Assembly (NCBI GenBank): GCA_029239975.1
Contig: JARBTX010000006.1
Location: 42,535 to 106,534 of the forward strand
Direction of reading: 5' to 3'
DNA length: 64,000 nt
From: Anaerocolumna sp.
GTDB taxonomy: Bacteria; Bacillota; Clostridia; Lachnospirales; Lachnospiraceae
The translations under genes were made by a program, and so were the position numbers. This document shows, piece after piece, positions 24,885-35,219 of this stretch. A model generated the notes under the pieces. The model saw only the letters and a list, made by a program, of their open reading frames with translations, ran no database searches and was not told the origin of the DNA. Numbering within the stretch: position 1 is the stretch's first letter; the number at the start of each line of letters is the position of its first letter.

Positions 24885-27335
24885 TCACTGATAGAAATGT
24901 AGAAATACAAATCTATCGAAAAACATTTTTCTTTTTCCTAGTTTTTCTTTCAAATAACTTCTAAATTCGTTAGAAAACTCCAGCACAAGTCGAAGTTCTT
25001 TGTCGTTAATGTCATTTTCACCATAACGAACCTTCATAAATAAGTTCGCAATTTGCAAAAAGTTAGTTTGATTAAAATGAATGTTATCACCTATTCTTTC
25101 TGCAAATGTTAGTAACGTTTCTTCCTTCGATAATCGATATCCTGACCATTCAAGATATCTTAAAATCTCAGCTAAAATCATTGATAATTTAATATTATTT
25201 GAAGCAAGTTGATATTTTCTTTCATATTTTCTTACCAATACACCATAATAGGTAAGAACAATCATTCCAAATAAAAGAACAATACATAATATGATAAAGA
25301 GTATTGCAACGGTGTATTGTCTATTTTCTTTATGATTAACTTCCACTACGGACTCATTTTTTACTTGGTCTAATAATCCTTCATAGTGTGATGGAATTTG
25401 TGAAAGATCACCTGAATTATAGGAAGAGTTTTCGTAATCTAGGTTTGCTGAAAGATCTCTCCATTTAGCATATCTTCCGGAATAAAAGGAAGGTGTCGGC
25501 TCAAATGGAATCCAACCAATTCCTTCAATGTAAGCATCGACCCAAGAATGAGCATTGTTACTACGTACTTCATATAAATAATTATCTTTCACTACTTTAT
25601 AATCAACTACAAATCCTTCTATATAACGTGTTGGAATTCCAATACATCTAGCCATAATACCAAACGCTGTTGCAAAATAAGTACAATAACCTTGTTGTTG
25701 TTCAAATAAGAAGTAATCAACGAAATCTTCTCCTTTTGGAGTTTTAGTAACATTTGTTGTATATTTAAGTGTATTTAAATAACTTTCAAGCGCTTTTAAT
25801 TTATCATAATCATTGTTATAATCTTTGGTGATTTCATTTGCAAGGTTTTTTACACGTTCTGGTAAGGTCTCTGGAAGAGTCGTATAATACTTATTGATAT
25901 TTTCAGCTCTTTTATCTAATTCTTTTTTTAGATTATCCACATCTATATGAAATGTTGTAGTATTATATTCAAATATTTCTTCTGCCACTTCTTTTAATTC
26001 ATTTTCAGTAGCGGTAAATGAAGCATCTTTGTTCCTTCGAAGCATTTGTTGAAATGTTTCATCATTTAAATTCATTTCATAATACTGCAACCTATAATCT
26101 GTTCCAACACCTTTTGCTTTAGTAAATAACAATGCACCTTGTTTTGTTTCTTTCAAAGATACCTTCTTTCTAAAGGTAATATCAAAAGTTTTTAAAGGAT
26201 AAAAAATAGACCTAGTTCTAATATCATGGTATTCTATTTCATAATTTCGTTTCTTTACCATATTGGATAAGTCTCTTCCAGATTCTTTTTCCTTTGAAAA
26301 TGCGTTTAACAATTCATAAAAGTCATAATAATAGTCTTCTTTGTCTAAATTATTATTGTAATCACTTTTCTCCCAACTTCTCCCTGTATATGTATCACGA
26401 ATGGAGCCTATTAAATATCCTCTAGCAGTTGATTTATTTTGTGTTTTTATAATTAACGTAGTCTTTTTATTCCCTTTTACACTGCCACCAAGTTCATCTT
26501 TATTATTATCAGAATAACCTGCAAATGTAACTGAGAATTCATGACCTGTTTTATCAATGAAATACTCCATTTGAGTCATCCATATAGACGTTTGTTCTCT
26601 CACATTTGATATGAATCGTTTCACACCATTCCATTTTATTGGTTCTGGCTTCGATGGTAAGGATATGGATATAAGAGCAATTATAATACATGCTGGTGCT
26701 AAATACATGGTGGCAATACCATTGTTGACTGTATTCTTACTTTTATAAAAGAGCTTACCGCAGAATTCAACAATTACTGTGAAAGAATAAAAAATGACAA
26801 TTCCTGTTGTTAATTTAGGGATATCTATTTCTTGAATGGTACTATAAACTAATAACCCAGGCATAATTACGGCAATAATTACGTTTACTTTTTTGCTACA
26901 ATGCAACAGATACATTATTAAACTACTACTAACTAAGATAGCTGCCATTACCCCTAGTCCGTAAAACTGATTATAAGTAAGGTTATCACCATTGTAGATA
27001 AAACACCAATCATAGATATTTTTAATACCTTTAATGTACTGGATTTTGAATATCCGACCAATTAACATCCATAGAATAACAAATCCTATGATAGCAAAAT
27101 AACTAATTAAGTTCTTCTTATTTATATCAAATAAATAGATTAGAGTAATAAATGTTGCTGTAAGTATAAAGATAAGAAAGATATGAATTCTTAGTTGATA
27201 ATAGCTATTTAAATATGTTCCTAGTGCTAAGGTTAATAATAAACTGTTGGATACGGTTACTTTTCTTGGTACACCTGACTTTTGTATGGCATCGGAGTGG
27301 AATAAATTACTAAACTTAATACGATTTATTTTCAT
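24885..27335 (-). CDS. Membrane transglutaminase-like protein (TgpA/DUF3488 type)
   Basis: 816 residues. About six to seven membrane helices occupy the first 240 residues. An extracytoplasmic domain follows and includes the transglutaminase/protease core: QGYCTYFATAFGIMARCIGIPTR (about 553-575) holds the catalytic Cys and NNAHSWVDAY (about 590-600) the His, with Asp nearby (FEPTPSF follows). A single membrane helix (about 690-712) and a DUF4129-like cytoplasmic tail end the protein. Such proteins accompany MoxR and DUF58. The start overlaps the DUF58 stop by 4 nt. Substrate is unknown; cell-envelope remodelling is often suggested. Confidence 0.82.
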   Translation of the reverse strand: MKINRIKFSNLFHSDAIQKSGVPRKVTVSNSLLLTLALGTYLNSYYQLRIHIFLIFILTATFITLIYLFDINKKNLISYFAIIGFVILWMLIGRIFKIQYIKGIKNIYDWCFIYNGDNLTYNQFYGLGVMAAILVSSSLIMYLLHCSKKVNVIIAVIMPGLLVYSTIQEIDIPKLTTGIVIFYSFTVIVEFCGKLFYKSKNTVNNGIATMYLAPACIIIALISISLPSKPEPIKWNGVKRFISNVREQTSIWMTQMEYFIDKTGHEFSVTFAGYSDNNKDELGGSVKGNKKTTLIIKTQNKSTARGYLIGSIRDTYTGRSWEKSDYNNNLDKEDYYYDFYELLNAFSKEKESGRDLSNMVKKRNYEIEYHDIRTRSIFYPLKTFDITFRKKVSLKETKQGALLFTKAKGVGTDYRLQYYEMNLNDETFQQMLRRNKDASFTATENELKEVAEEIFEYNTTTFHIDVDNLKKELDKRAENINKYYTTLPETLPERVKNLANEITKDYNNDYDKLKALESYLNTLKYTTNVTKTPKGEDFVDYFLFEQQQGYCTYFATAFGIMARCIGIPTRYIEGFVVDYKVVKDNYLYEVRSNNAHSWVDAYIEGIGWIPFEPTPSFYSGRYAKWRDLSANLDYENSSYNSGDLSQIPSHYEGLLDQVKNESVVEVNHKENRQYTVAILFIILCIVLLFGMIVLTYYGVLVRKYERKYQLASNNIKLSMILAEILRYLEWSGYRLSKEETLLTFAERIGDNIHFNQTNFLQIANLFMKVRYGENDINDKELRLVLEFSNEFRSYLKEKLGKRKMFFDRFVFLHFYQ

Positions 27336-28516
27336 GAATTTAATACCTCCCCAATTTCATCTTCTCTAGTAATGTGTCGATATGATATACCTGCTAGTTT
27401 TAAACTAAAAAGGATATCTTCTTGATCTTGATTTAATTTATCACACACTAATAATACTGTAATATCATTACCTTTTTCAGAAATAGGAAGCATTCTTTTA
27501 TATAAATCAAGGGTTAGATTATGAGTGATAATAATATAAAAATTATTATCATATATGTAATCCGTTGATTCAGAGAGTACTTGGTCAATTGACATTTTAG
27601 CATTAAACCTTATATCAACACATAACCTATAAAACATATCAAAATCCATTTTACTTCGTATAGATATTGTTTTTAAACCATCTTGTTCATAATATATCTT
27701 AGCTTTTGTATTATTATCTTTGCAATAATTAGCTAAAGCTAATGTACCTTCTAAAATCTGGTCTTCGATTATTATACTAGTTAAGTTATCTGAATCAATT
27801 GGTGTCAAATCCATAAGTATAACCATTTCTGTCTTTGGATTACTATTAAATTTACGACTAAATAATTCATTTCTTTTTGCAGTAACTTTCCAATGTACTT
27901 GCTTTAAGTTATCACCCATATCATACTTTCTAGTTTCAATATCCATGGATTCTTTCTCTTGATGAAATAAAAAGGGTGCTTGCTTTACATCTTTTTGAGG
28001 TGGCGCCATATTTAATCTACCAATGGGAACTACCCTTGGTAAAACAGTTACTTTTAATTTAGAACGTATGGGATAAGTTATCTTAAATAAATATAAAAAG
28101 TCTGTAATATCAATAGAACTAGCCCCGACATAATATTCTCCACGGTAATTACATCGTAGTGTGGTATGTAACGTTTCCGAAGCATTGGGTAACAAACAAT
28201 ATTCTTGAATGGATTCAGCATTGGTTATGGTTGATTTATCATGAAGGAAATTTACTTTTACACTACGAAAGGTAATATAATCTTCATTGGCAATGGTAAA
28301 GGCATAATAAGTCATATCACCTTTCACAACAACTCTTTGACCAATTTCTTGAAATAAACGAAATCTTACATAGACATAGAAAGTATAAAGAAAAGATATA
28401 ACTGGTACAAATATTGTCATATAAAAAAAAGCATACGAAACATTTCCGCCATAAAAAGTAGCGAAAATACCGGATGCTATAATAAGTATGAATAATATAA
28501 TTCGATTAAGCAGCAT
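27332..28516 (-). CDS. DUF58-domain protein
   Basis: 394 residues from the ATG at 28516. AGGAG at 28526-28530 fits this start; an ATG three codons earlier abuts it. Two membrane helices are at about 5-40. A central beta-rich part leads to DMGDNLKQVHWKVTAKRNELFSRKFN (about 205-230), the hallmark DUF58 motif, and the remainder is a von Willebrand A-like fold (VILMDLTPIDSDN). These proteins occur with MoxR ATPases and transglutaminases, and may be adaptors for the assembly of envelope or metal-cofactor proteins. Gene order MoxR, DUF58, transglutaminase is conserved in many bacteria. Confidence 0.85.
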   Translation of the reverse strand: MLLNRIILFILIIASGIFATFYGGNVSYAFFYMTIFVPVISFLYTFYVYVRFRLFQEIGQRVVVKGDMTYYAFTIANEDYITFRSVKVNFLHDKSTITNAESIQEYCLLPNASETLHTTLRCNYRGEYYVGASSIDITDFLYLFKITYPIRSKLKVTVLPRVVPIGRLNMAPPQKDVKQAPFLFHQEKESMDIETRKYDMGDNLKQVHWKVTAKRNELFSRKFNSNPKTEMVILMDLTPIDSDNLTSIIIEDQILEGTLALANYCKDNNTKAKIYYEQDGLKTISIRSKMDFDMFYRLCVDIRFNAKMSIDQVLSESTDYIYDNNFYIIITHNLTLDLYKRMLPISEKGNDITVLLVCDKLNQDQEDILFSLKLAGISYRHITREDEIGEVLNS

Positions 28517-28552
28517 ATGAAACATCTCCTGGTTTCATCATTTTTATATCGT

Positions 28553-29494
28553 TTATCTCTCTAATATTGGAACTCTAAATTTAGATATAATCTTAGATAA
28601 CACTTTCTCAGATGTAAGTTTATTAATTCTAGCTTCTGGAGAGAGTATTAATCTATGCATAATAACAGGTCTTATGACTTTTAAGATATCATCTGGTATA
28701 CAATAATCTCTTCCATCTGTGTATGCAGTAGACTGAGCTGCTCTGATTAAAGCAAGTGTTGCTCTAGGGCTTGCTCCTAATGCAATATTTCCATCTTTTC
28801 TGGTCTCATCCATAATATCAATTATATAAGAAACTAAATCTTTATGTATCTTTACTTGCTTTACTTCTTGTTGCATAATTGATATGGTTTTCCCATCAGT
28901 AACAGATGATAGTGTTTTTAGTGGACTTTGTGTTACATAGTTTGAAACCATTCTTTTCTCATCAGAAACACTAGGATAACCTATGGATAATTTCATTAAG
29001 AATCGATCTAGCTGGGCCTCTGGTAAGTTGTATGTTCCTAGATAGTCAATTGGATTCTGCGTTGCTATTACCATAAAAGGAGTCGGTAATTCATAACTTT
29101 TACCATCAACAGTAATTTGTCTTTCTTCCATTGCTTCTAATAAACTTGCTTGGGTTTTTGGAGATGTACGATTGACTTCATCTGCTAAAATAATATGATT
29201 CATAACTGCACCTGGTTTAAACTCAAATAACCCAGATTGCATGTTATATATGGATACCCCTGTGATATCACTTGGTAGTGTATCTGGCGTAAACTGTATT
29301 CTAGTAAAACCACAGTCAATAGACTTAGCAATTGCATTTGCCAGCGTAGTTTTTCCCACTCCAGGTACATCCTCTAGCAATAAATGTCCCTCTGCTAATA
29401 GTGCAATAATAGCAAACTTAATTACTTCTGTTTTTCCTATTATTACTTTCTCAATATTCTTAACAAGCTCTTCAATAACATGTTGATGTTCCAT
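28553..29494 (-). CDS. MoxR-family AAA+ ATPase
   Basis: 313 residues, the typical MoxR length. Walker A is a variant GVGKT in LLEDVPGVGKTTLANA (about 38-53); Walker B is ILADEVNRTSPKTQASLLEAMEE (about 103-125); sensor 1 is VIATQNPID (about 143-151), and ALGASPRATLALIRAAQ (about 245-262) is the C-terminal lid. MoxR ATPases act as chaperones for maturing or inserting partner complexes. It starts the operon with a GGAGGG ribosome site; the next gene, DUF58, begins 36 bp later. Confidence 0.9.
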   Translation of the reverse strand: MEHQHVIEELVKNIEKVIIGKTEVIKFAIIALLAEGHLLLEDVPGVGKTTLANAIAKSIDCGFTRIQFTPDTLPSDITGVSIYNMQSGLFEFKPGAVMNHIILADEVNRTSPKTQASLLEAMEERQITVDGKSYELPTPFMVIATQNPIDYLGTYNLPEAQLDRFLMKLSIGYPSVSDEKRMVSNYVTQSPLKTLSSVTDGKTISIMQQEVKQVKIHKDLVSYIIDIMDETRKDGNIALGASPRATLALIRAAQSTAYTDGRDYCIPDDILKVIRPVIMHRLILSPEARINKLTSEKVLSKIISKFRVPILER

Positions 29495-29690
29495 AAACCC
29501 TCCTATTATACGTTAACTCTTTTATGTATATTTAATACTATCATATCACTTAAGAAGTATTTGTCAATTGCTTCCATATCCCTATTGTAAATGCCATTGA
29601 TACTTAATACAATGCTTAAATTTACAAACAAGTATTGTTTTTATATTGGAATAAAATGTATAAATAGTAGTTTGACTACAACTTCGAATA

Positions 29691-29729
29691 AAAAAACTGT
29701 TGCATTTAATATAAAATGCAACAGTTTTA
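29691..29729 (-). terminator. Terminator of the chemoreceptor gene
   Basis: AAAACTGTTGCATTT pairs with AAATGCAACAGTTTT (about 29693-29706 with 29714-29728), with TTTTTTATTCG read leftward. It overlaps the region a few bases past the stop at 29733. Confidence 0.8.
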
Positions 29730-29732
29730 CGA

Positions 29733-31496
29733 TTATATAAAAAATTGTTCAATAGCTTTTCTTAAATCTTCCGAAAGAGCTTTTAGTTCATTTGCATGAC
29801 TAGAAACTTCCTCCATTTGAGCTAATTGTTCTTCTGATGATGCTGAAACTTCCTGAGCAGCAGCTGATGTCTGTTGTGTAGAAGCTGAGATGTTCTCCAT
29901 TATTGCTACAATCTCATCCTTTCGTTGCTTCATAGATACACTTTCCGTTCTAATTTCATTTACACGTAAAAGCAATATTTCTATGGAATTTAATATTTCT
30001 TTAAATGCAGTTTTTGTATCATACACTGCTAAATTTTGTTCCTTCGATACACCTTTAACCAATTCCATTGTCTCTACCGATGTATTGGAATACGTATAAA
30101 TTTCATTAATAATTCCTTTAATTTCATTTACTGCGTGGTTTGATTGTTCTGCTAACTTCCTTATCTCGTCTGCAACAACAGCAAACCCTTTACCTGCTTC
30201 TCCTGCTCTAGCTGCTTCTATGGATGCATTAAGGGCAAGTAAATTTGTTTGTTCGGATATTTGTGTTATGGTTTCCGTAATTACATTAATTTTACGGCTG
30301 CTTTCATTTACCTTACTAATGACTTCACCGATTTCATTGGTAGTACTATTATTTTTTTCAGTCGTTTCTATCAATTTATCTACAGCATTTAATCCTTTAT
30401 TACTTAATTGATGAGTTTCATCCGCTATCTGATCCATATTAATTGCAGAGTTTGTAACAGCTTCAATACTTCCTGCTAATATATCAACTTTACTTACTGC
30501 GTTTTCGGTATTGCTTGCTTCATCGCCTACCGCTTGAGCTACTTCTCCTACCGTTGTTGCGACTTCATGAATTGCTCTTGATGTCTCTAAAGTGATATTC
30601 GCTAATGAATCAGAAAAACTCATAACAGTTGCAGATGATTCTTTCATTGTTCCGATAAGTGCCTTCATGTTCATAAGCATAATATTAAAGGATTGAGCTA
30701 ATATACCTGTTTCATCATGATTTTTCACCATAATTTCATCCATACTAAGATTTCCCTTAGATACTTCGTCTAAGTTATTACTTATTAGTTTTATTGGAGC
30801 TGAAATATGTTTAGCAAAAAATAAAATAACGATTAAACCTAATATAGCCGCGCCAATTACTATCTGAAGTAGTACTTTTAATATTTCATAAGACCCTTGA
30901 TTATAATCCTTCATATAAGAACCAGCTGATACAATCCATCCCCAGTTTGGGTCTTGTTCTTGATAAGAAATTTTTTCGCCTAGCTTCTCTGAATTTGGAA
31001 GTGTCCATGTATAATAAACGAAGCCTCCCCCATTCTTTGCAGTATTTATTTGTTCTTGAACAAATTTATAACCGTTTCCGCTTTTATCTTCCACCTCCCA
31101 TACATTTTGCCCTTCAAGGGAAGGATGTGCAACTTCAAGACCTGTTTCATCATAAACTACAAAGTATCCATTACTACCTAAATTAATATTTTTATTAATT
31201 TCTCTTTTTCCTTCACTATTTTTTTCACTTAATAGATAGGTTTTAACTTCTTCTTGTGCTTCTTCAAGCGTTAAACTTCCGAGTGTTATCTCATTTTGTT
31301 TTGCTTCAATTAATTGCATTGCTTGCTTTACGCTATTTTGTAATATTATTTCGCCTTTTTTATTTAATTCTGTTTTTGCAATTTGATAACTTATGATACC
31401 TGCAATTACTAAGGGAATTAGTAATAAGAGAGAGGTCATTGCAATAAGCTTGGTACGGATAGAGCTTCGCACGTTGTTTTTTGTTTTTGTTTTCAT
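29733..31496 (-). CDS. Methyl-accepting chemotaxis protein with Cache sensor
   Basis: 587 residues. A first membrane helix is at about 15-36 and a second at about 205-228, flanking an extracellular Cache-type domain with the [25 protein letters not shown] and [13 protein letters not shown] segments. A HAMP region follows (about 230-285), then a methyl-accepting signalling domain with the hairpin tip [40 protein letters not shown] (about 410-450). It senses an extracellular ligand and signals through CheA; the ligand is not predictable. Its ATG, with GGAGG, is only 18 bp after the glycogen phosphorylase stop, so the two genes may be co-transcribed. Confidence 0.93.
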   Translation of the reverse strand: MKTKTKNNVRSSIRTKLIAMTSLLLLIPLVIAGIISYQIAKTELNKKGEIILQNSVKQAMQLIEAKQNEITLGSLTLEEAQEEVKTYLLSEKNSEGKREINKNINLGSNGYFVVYDETGLEVAHPSLEGQNVWEVEDKSGNGYKFVQEQINTAKNGGGFVYYTWTLPNSEKLGEKISYQEQDPNWGWIVSAGSYMKDYNQGSYEILKVLLQIVIGAAILGLIVILFFAKHISAPIKLISNNLDEVSKGNLSMDEIMVKNHDETGILAQSFNIMLMNMKALIGTMKESSATVMSFSDSLANITLETSRAIHEVATTVGEVAQAVGDEASNTENAVSKVDILAGSIEAVTNSAINMDQIADETHQLSNKGLNAVDKLIETTEKNNSTTNEIGEVISKVNESSRKINVITETITQISEQTNLLALNASIEAARAGEAGKGFAVVADEIRKLAEQSNHAVNEIKGIINEIYTYSNTSVETMELVKGVSKEQNLAVYDTKTAFKEILNSIEILLLRVNEIRTESVSMKQRKDEIVAIMENISASTQQTSAAAQEVSASSEEQLAQMEEVSSHANELKALSEDLRKAIEQFFI

Positions 31497-31514
31497 TCGT
31501 ATCCTCCGATTTGT

Positions 31515-33968
31515 TTAGTCTGTAACAATAACCTTATCCAAGTGCCATATTTCATTTACATATTCTAATACGGTTCTATCTGATGAAAACTTACCGCATT
31601 TTGAAATATTTAATATGGCTGAGTTTGCCCAGTTCGACTTATCCCCATAAGCCTTGGCAACTTTTTCTTGTACTTCTACATAAGAACGGAAATCTTTTAA
31701 TATAAAGTACTGGTCCGCTCTCTCTCCTCCTTTCGTCTCTAGTAATGACTCATAAATTCCCTTAAAAAGATTTATATTCTCCGGCGAATAATAACCGTTA
31801 ATCAGCTGATCTAAAACGAGATGTAACTCTGGGTCATTGTTATAAATCTCACGTGGATTGTAATTCCCATCCTTCTCATATCTTATCACTTCATCTGAAC
31901 TTAAGCCAAAGATAAAGGCATTCTTTAGCCCTACTTCTTCCACTATTTCAACATTTGCACCGTCCATAGTTCCAAGGGTTAGTGCACCATTTAACATAAA
32001 CTTCATGTTACCGGTACCAGATGCCTCTTTACTAGCAGTTGATATCTGCTCCGATACATCCGCTGCTGCAAAAATTAATTCTGCATTGGATACTCTATAA
32101 TTTTCAATGAATACGACTTTTATTAATCCATTGATAGATTCATCCTGATTTATTTTATCGGCTACCGTATTGATTAACTTTATAATAGCTTTTGCTCTAC
32201 TATATCCCGCAGATGCTTTGGCACCAAAAATAAACGTTCTTTTATTAAATTCCATATTAGGATTATTCTTTAAACGATTATATAGATACATTACATGCAA
32301 GATATTAAGTAATTGCCTTTTGTACTCATGTAGACGTTTCACTTGAATATCAAAAATCGATTCCGGATCTACATCAATATTGTTATGTTCTTTTATATAA
32401 TTAGCAAGTCGTAATTTATTCCTATATTTTATCTCTAGAAATTCCTTTTGGCATTGTTCCTTGTCTGCATATTCGCTTAGTCGGTCCATCTGCCTTAAGT
32501 TAATAATCCATCCATCTCCAATTTTACCTGTAATCCATTCTGAAAGTAATGGATTGCCATGAAGAAGAAATCTTCGTTGTGTGATACCATTGGTTTTATT
32601 ATTAAACTTTTCTGGAGTTAATTCATAAAAGTCCTTTAATTGTTGATTTTTTAATATCTCTGTGTGCAATTTTGCAACACCGTTCACTGAAAAACTTCCT
32701 GCAATAGCCAAATGAGCCATCCGCACTTTACCACCATATAAAATGGCCATTTTCTCTATTTTAGTATCGTCATAAGGATATCTCTGTTTTAAGTCAATCA
32801 CAAATCTACGGTTAATCTCCTCAATGATTTGATAAACCCTTGGTAATAATTTAGAGAATAAATCAATTGGCCATTTTTCTAATGCTTCTGACATAATGGT
32901 ATGGTTCGTATAAGCGCAGGTTTTAGTGGTAATATCCCATGCTTCATCCCAACTTAAGTAATAGTCATCCAGTAATATTCTCATTACTTCTGGAACTGCT
33001 ACTGTAGGATGGGTATCATTTAATTGAAAGCAAACTTTCTCATGTAACTTCTTTATATCATCATGTTTTTCCATGTATTTTGTAATGGCACGCTTCACAC
33101 TTGCTGACACAAAGAAATATTGTTGTTTCAGTCGTAATTCTTTTCCAGCATAATGATTATCATTGGGATAAAGTACTTTACATATGGTTCTAGCTAAACT
33201 TTCTTGTTCTACCGCTCTTTGATAATCTCCTTTATCAAAAGAGTCTAGATTAAAAGTATGAATGGCTTCTGCATCCCAGATTCTTAACGTATTAACGACT
33301 CCATTCCCATATCCCATGATAGGTAAATCATATGGAACAGCTAAAACAGATTGATAATTTTCCTGAATAAAACGATCTCTGCCATATTCATCTTTTTCTA
33401 TTCTTACAGATCCACCAAACTTTATTTCTTGTGAATATTCCGGTCTTTTCATTTCAAAGGGATTACCGTTCATTAACCAATTATCTGGTACTTCCACTTG
33501 ATATCCATTTTCTATTTTTTGTTCAAACATTCCGTATTTATAACGGATTCCACAACCATAAGCAGGATACCCCAGTGTTGATAGGGAATCCAAAAAACAA
33601 GCTGCTAACCTACCAAGTCCACCATTTCCAAGAGCAGCATCTGGCTCTTCATCTTCTATAGCATTAAGATCAAATCCCATCTCATCCAATGCTTCTTTTA
33701 TTTCCTTATTTGCTTTTAAATTTATAATTATATTACCGAGTGCACGACCCATTAAAAATTCCATGGAAAGATAATATACTGTTTTAACATCTCTTTCTTC
33801 AAAAATTTTATGAGTAGCCATCCATTGATCAATGATTAAATTCTTAACAGAATAAGCAACACCTTGAAAAATTTGTTGTGGCGTCGCTTCCTTTACCGTC
33901 TTACGAAAGAGTAGTTTCACATACTCTTCTACATTCTTTTTGAACTCTTCCTTCATTATTTCTTGCAT
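31515..33968 (-). CDS. glgP: Glycogen/alpha-glucan phosphorylase
   Basis: 817 residues, the family's normal length. It releases glucose 1-phosphate from alpha-1,4-glucans using pyridoxal phosphate. Recognisable segments are YYLSMEFLMGRALGNII (about 66-82), PDAALGNGGLGRLAACFLDS (about 108-127), the KRLHEYKRQLLN substrate region (about 540-551) and the PLP Lys in ASGTGNMKFMLNGALTLGTMDGANVEI (about 650-676). The ribosome site GGAGGG precedes the ATG. It is followed by a chemoreceptor gene after 18 bp; this arrangement is unusual for a glycogen-degrading enzyme. It lies within the cytoplasm. Confidence 0.96.
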   Translation of the reverse strand: MQEIMKEEFKKNVEEYVKLLFRKTVKEATPQQIFQGVAYSVKNLIIDQWMATHKIFEERDVKTVYYLSMEFLMGRALGNIIINLKANKEIKEALDEMGFDLNAIEDEEPDAALGNGGLGRLAACFLDSLSTLGYPAYGCGIRYKYGMFEQKIENGYQVEVPDNWLMNGNPFEMKRPEYSQEIKFGGSVRIEKDEYGRDRFIQENYQSVLAVPYDLPIMGYGNGVVNTLRIWDAEAIHTFNLDSFDKGDYQRAVEQESLARTICKVLYPNDNHYAGKELRLKQQYFFVSASVKRAITKYMEKHDDIKKLHEKVCFQLNDTHPTVAVPEVMRILLDDYYLSWDEAWDITTKTCAYTNHTIMSEALEKWPIDLFSKLLPRVYQIIEEINRRFVIDLKQRYPYDDTKIEKMAILYGGKVRMAHLAIAGSFSVNGVAKLHTEILKNQQLKDFYELTPEKFNNKTNGITQRRFLLHGNPLLSEWITGKIGDGWIINLRQMDRLSEYADKEQCQKEFLEIKYRNKLRLANYIKEHNNIDVDPESIFDIQVKRLHEYKRQLLNILHVMYLYNRLKNNPNMEFNKRTFIFGAKASAGYSRAKAIIKLINTVADKINQDESINGLIKVVFIENYRVSNAELIFAAADVSEQISTASKEASGTGNMKFMLNGALTLGTMDGANVEIVEEVGLKNAFIFGLSSDEVIRYEKDGNYNPREIYNNDPELHLVLDQLINGYYSPENINLFKGIYESLLETKGGERADQYFILKDFRSYVEVQEKVAKAYGDKSNWANSAILNISKCGKFSSDRTVLEYVNEIWHLDKVIVTD

Positions 33969-34259
33969 AACGAATCCCTCCTCTAATCCACTATGATAGA
34001 CTAACCAAATTTTATTATGTCGGACTAATAGTGCTTACTATTTGGAGATTGCTCTACCCCTTCGTAGAATTTCTCATGTGACCTGTAATATTTAGTTTAA
34101 GTGAAGTCAAGTATTCTTTTGCTTGCTTCTTATGTCTACATTATATAATATGTAACCACTTACGTACAAGAGGCTGTCTATATTGTAATATGCGGAAATG
34201 TTTATTTTTATAATGAATAAAGTACTATTTCATAAAATTGAATAAATTAGTAAGCAATC

Positions 34260-34271
34260 ACGTAATTACGT
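34260..34271. promoter_or_regulatory. Operator 1 of the winged-helix regulator (ACGTAATTACGT palindrome)
   Basis: The 12-bp perfect palindrome directly abuts the -35 box of the 34348 gene. A second copy, TACGTAATTACGA, lies at 34308-34319, 48 bp away (centre to centre). The two sites flank the promoter. Confidence 0.55.
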
Positions 34272-34272
34272 A

Positions 34273-34301
34273 TTGACAGTGATTCCCAACTATGATAATA
34301 T
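34273..34301 (+). promoter_or_regulatory. Sigma-A promoter of the winged-helix regulator gene
   Basis: TTGACA (34273-34278), a 17-bp spacer and TAATAT (34296-34301) give a near-perfect promoter. It is sandwiched between two copies of the ACGTAATTACGT-type palindrome, so it is probably repressed by the protein it makes. Nothing else is recognised in the 379-bp space 33969-34347, which also carries the glgP leader. Confidence 0.7.
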
Positions 34302-34307
34302 GTATTT

Positions 34308-34319
34308 ACGTAATTACGA
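34308..34319. promoter_or_regulatory. Operator 2 of the winged-helix regulator (ACGTAATTACGA-type)
   Basis: This 12-bp site differs from operator 1 by one base and has the same central CGTAATTACG palindrome. It lies downstream of the -10 box, where bound protein would block the start of transcription. Confidence 0.55.
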
Positions 34320-34347
34320 ACTTGAAATCATTAGAAAGGAATAACTT

Positions 34348-34965
34348 ATGGAACGAAATTATGGATTGGAAATTGATGAACTAAAGGGGCAGTTAGAAGA
34401 AATCAAAGCTTTACTACAAAGAAGCTCACAACCACCAAGTAAGGTACAAAGCGAACAAAAGAAAATAGGTCATATTGAAAAGATGACAAATATGCATCCT
34501 GACCCAAGTATTATGAACATTTTAGATCAATTAGAAAATGTATCTGGAAGTAACGGAGAAAGTGGCGCTATCACATACTTAGGCGTTTACTCTTCTGGCG
34601 GAAGACAGTCTACTTGGATACGCAATCAAGTAAATACAGATGATTTGCTCACTCTTATCGAGAATAAAACTGCAAGTAAAGTATTAACCTGTATTGGAAA
34701 TAATGATAGGCTAAATATTCTTCTAGCTATTTTAAAAAATCCAATGACAGTGGCGCAACTAGTTGAAACTTGTGGTTATAATTCAACAGGTCAAGTTTAT
34801 CACCACATCAAACCCTTAATCTCAGCAGATCTCATTGTTGAAGATGCACAAAATAAAGGGTTATATATCGTTCAGCCTCATAGGGTTCAAGGAATTATTA
34901 TGTTATTAGCTGGTATTAGTGATATGCTAGACCCTAAATATACTGAAGGTAATTGGGAAGAGTGA
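34348..34965 (+). CDS. Winged-helix (ArsR-like) transcriptional regulator
   Basis: 205 residues. The N-terminal 110 residues are a charged helix with a coiled-coil look (MERNYGLEIDELKGQLEEIKALLQ) and an unrecognised segment. The C-terminal part (about 120-195) has a helix-turn-helix: LLAILKNPMTVAQLVETCGYNSTGQVYHHIKPLISADLIVE, closely resembling ArsR/HxlR-type wHTH proteins that form dimers. A metal or small-molecule ligand site cannot be located. It has its own sigma-A promoter flanked by two palindromic operators, suggesting autorepression. Confidence 0.72.
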   Translation: MERNYGLEIDELKGQLEEIKALLQRSSQPPSKVQSEQKKIGHIEKMTNMHPDPSIMNILDQLENVSGSNGESGAITYLGVYSSGGRQSTWIRNQVNTDDLLTLIENKTASKVLTCIGNNDRLNILLAILKNPMTVAQLVETCGYNSTGQVYHHIKPLISADLIVEDAQNKGLYIVQPHRVQGIIMLLAGISDMLDPKYTEGNWEE

Positions 34966-35129
34966 TTTAGATAAATATTAGTATAACAAGAAGGATAATA
35001 CCTTGAGATCAAAATAAGAAGAGCTCTGCATCCAGTATTGATATATGATTACACATCTCAACATTTTTGACACAGAGCCCAATATAATAAGTAAACAGAA
35101 TATTTAATATGTATCATCCAAGATTACCA

Positions 35130-35182
35130 AAAAGAAAATGGCTAAATATGGATCATTAGGTCCATATTAGCCATTCTTTTTA
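35130..35182. terminator. Bidirectional terminator between regulator and ileS
   Basis: AATGGCTAAATATGGA (35137-35152) pairs with TCCATATTAGCCATT (35161-35175) with one extra A; CTTTTTATC follows to the right and TTTTCTTTTT to the left. It serves the rightward regulator and the leftward ileS. Confidence 0.8.
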
Positions 35183-35219
35183 TCACTTTAAATATACAAA
35201 TCTACTTAAGAACTTAAAT

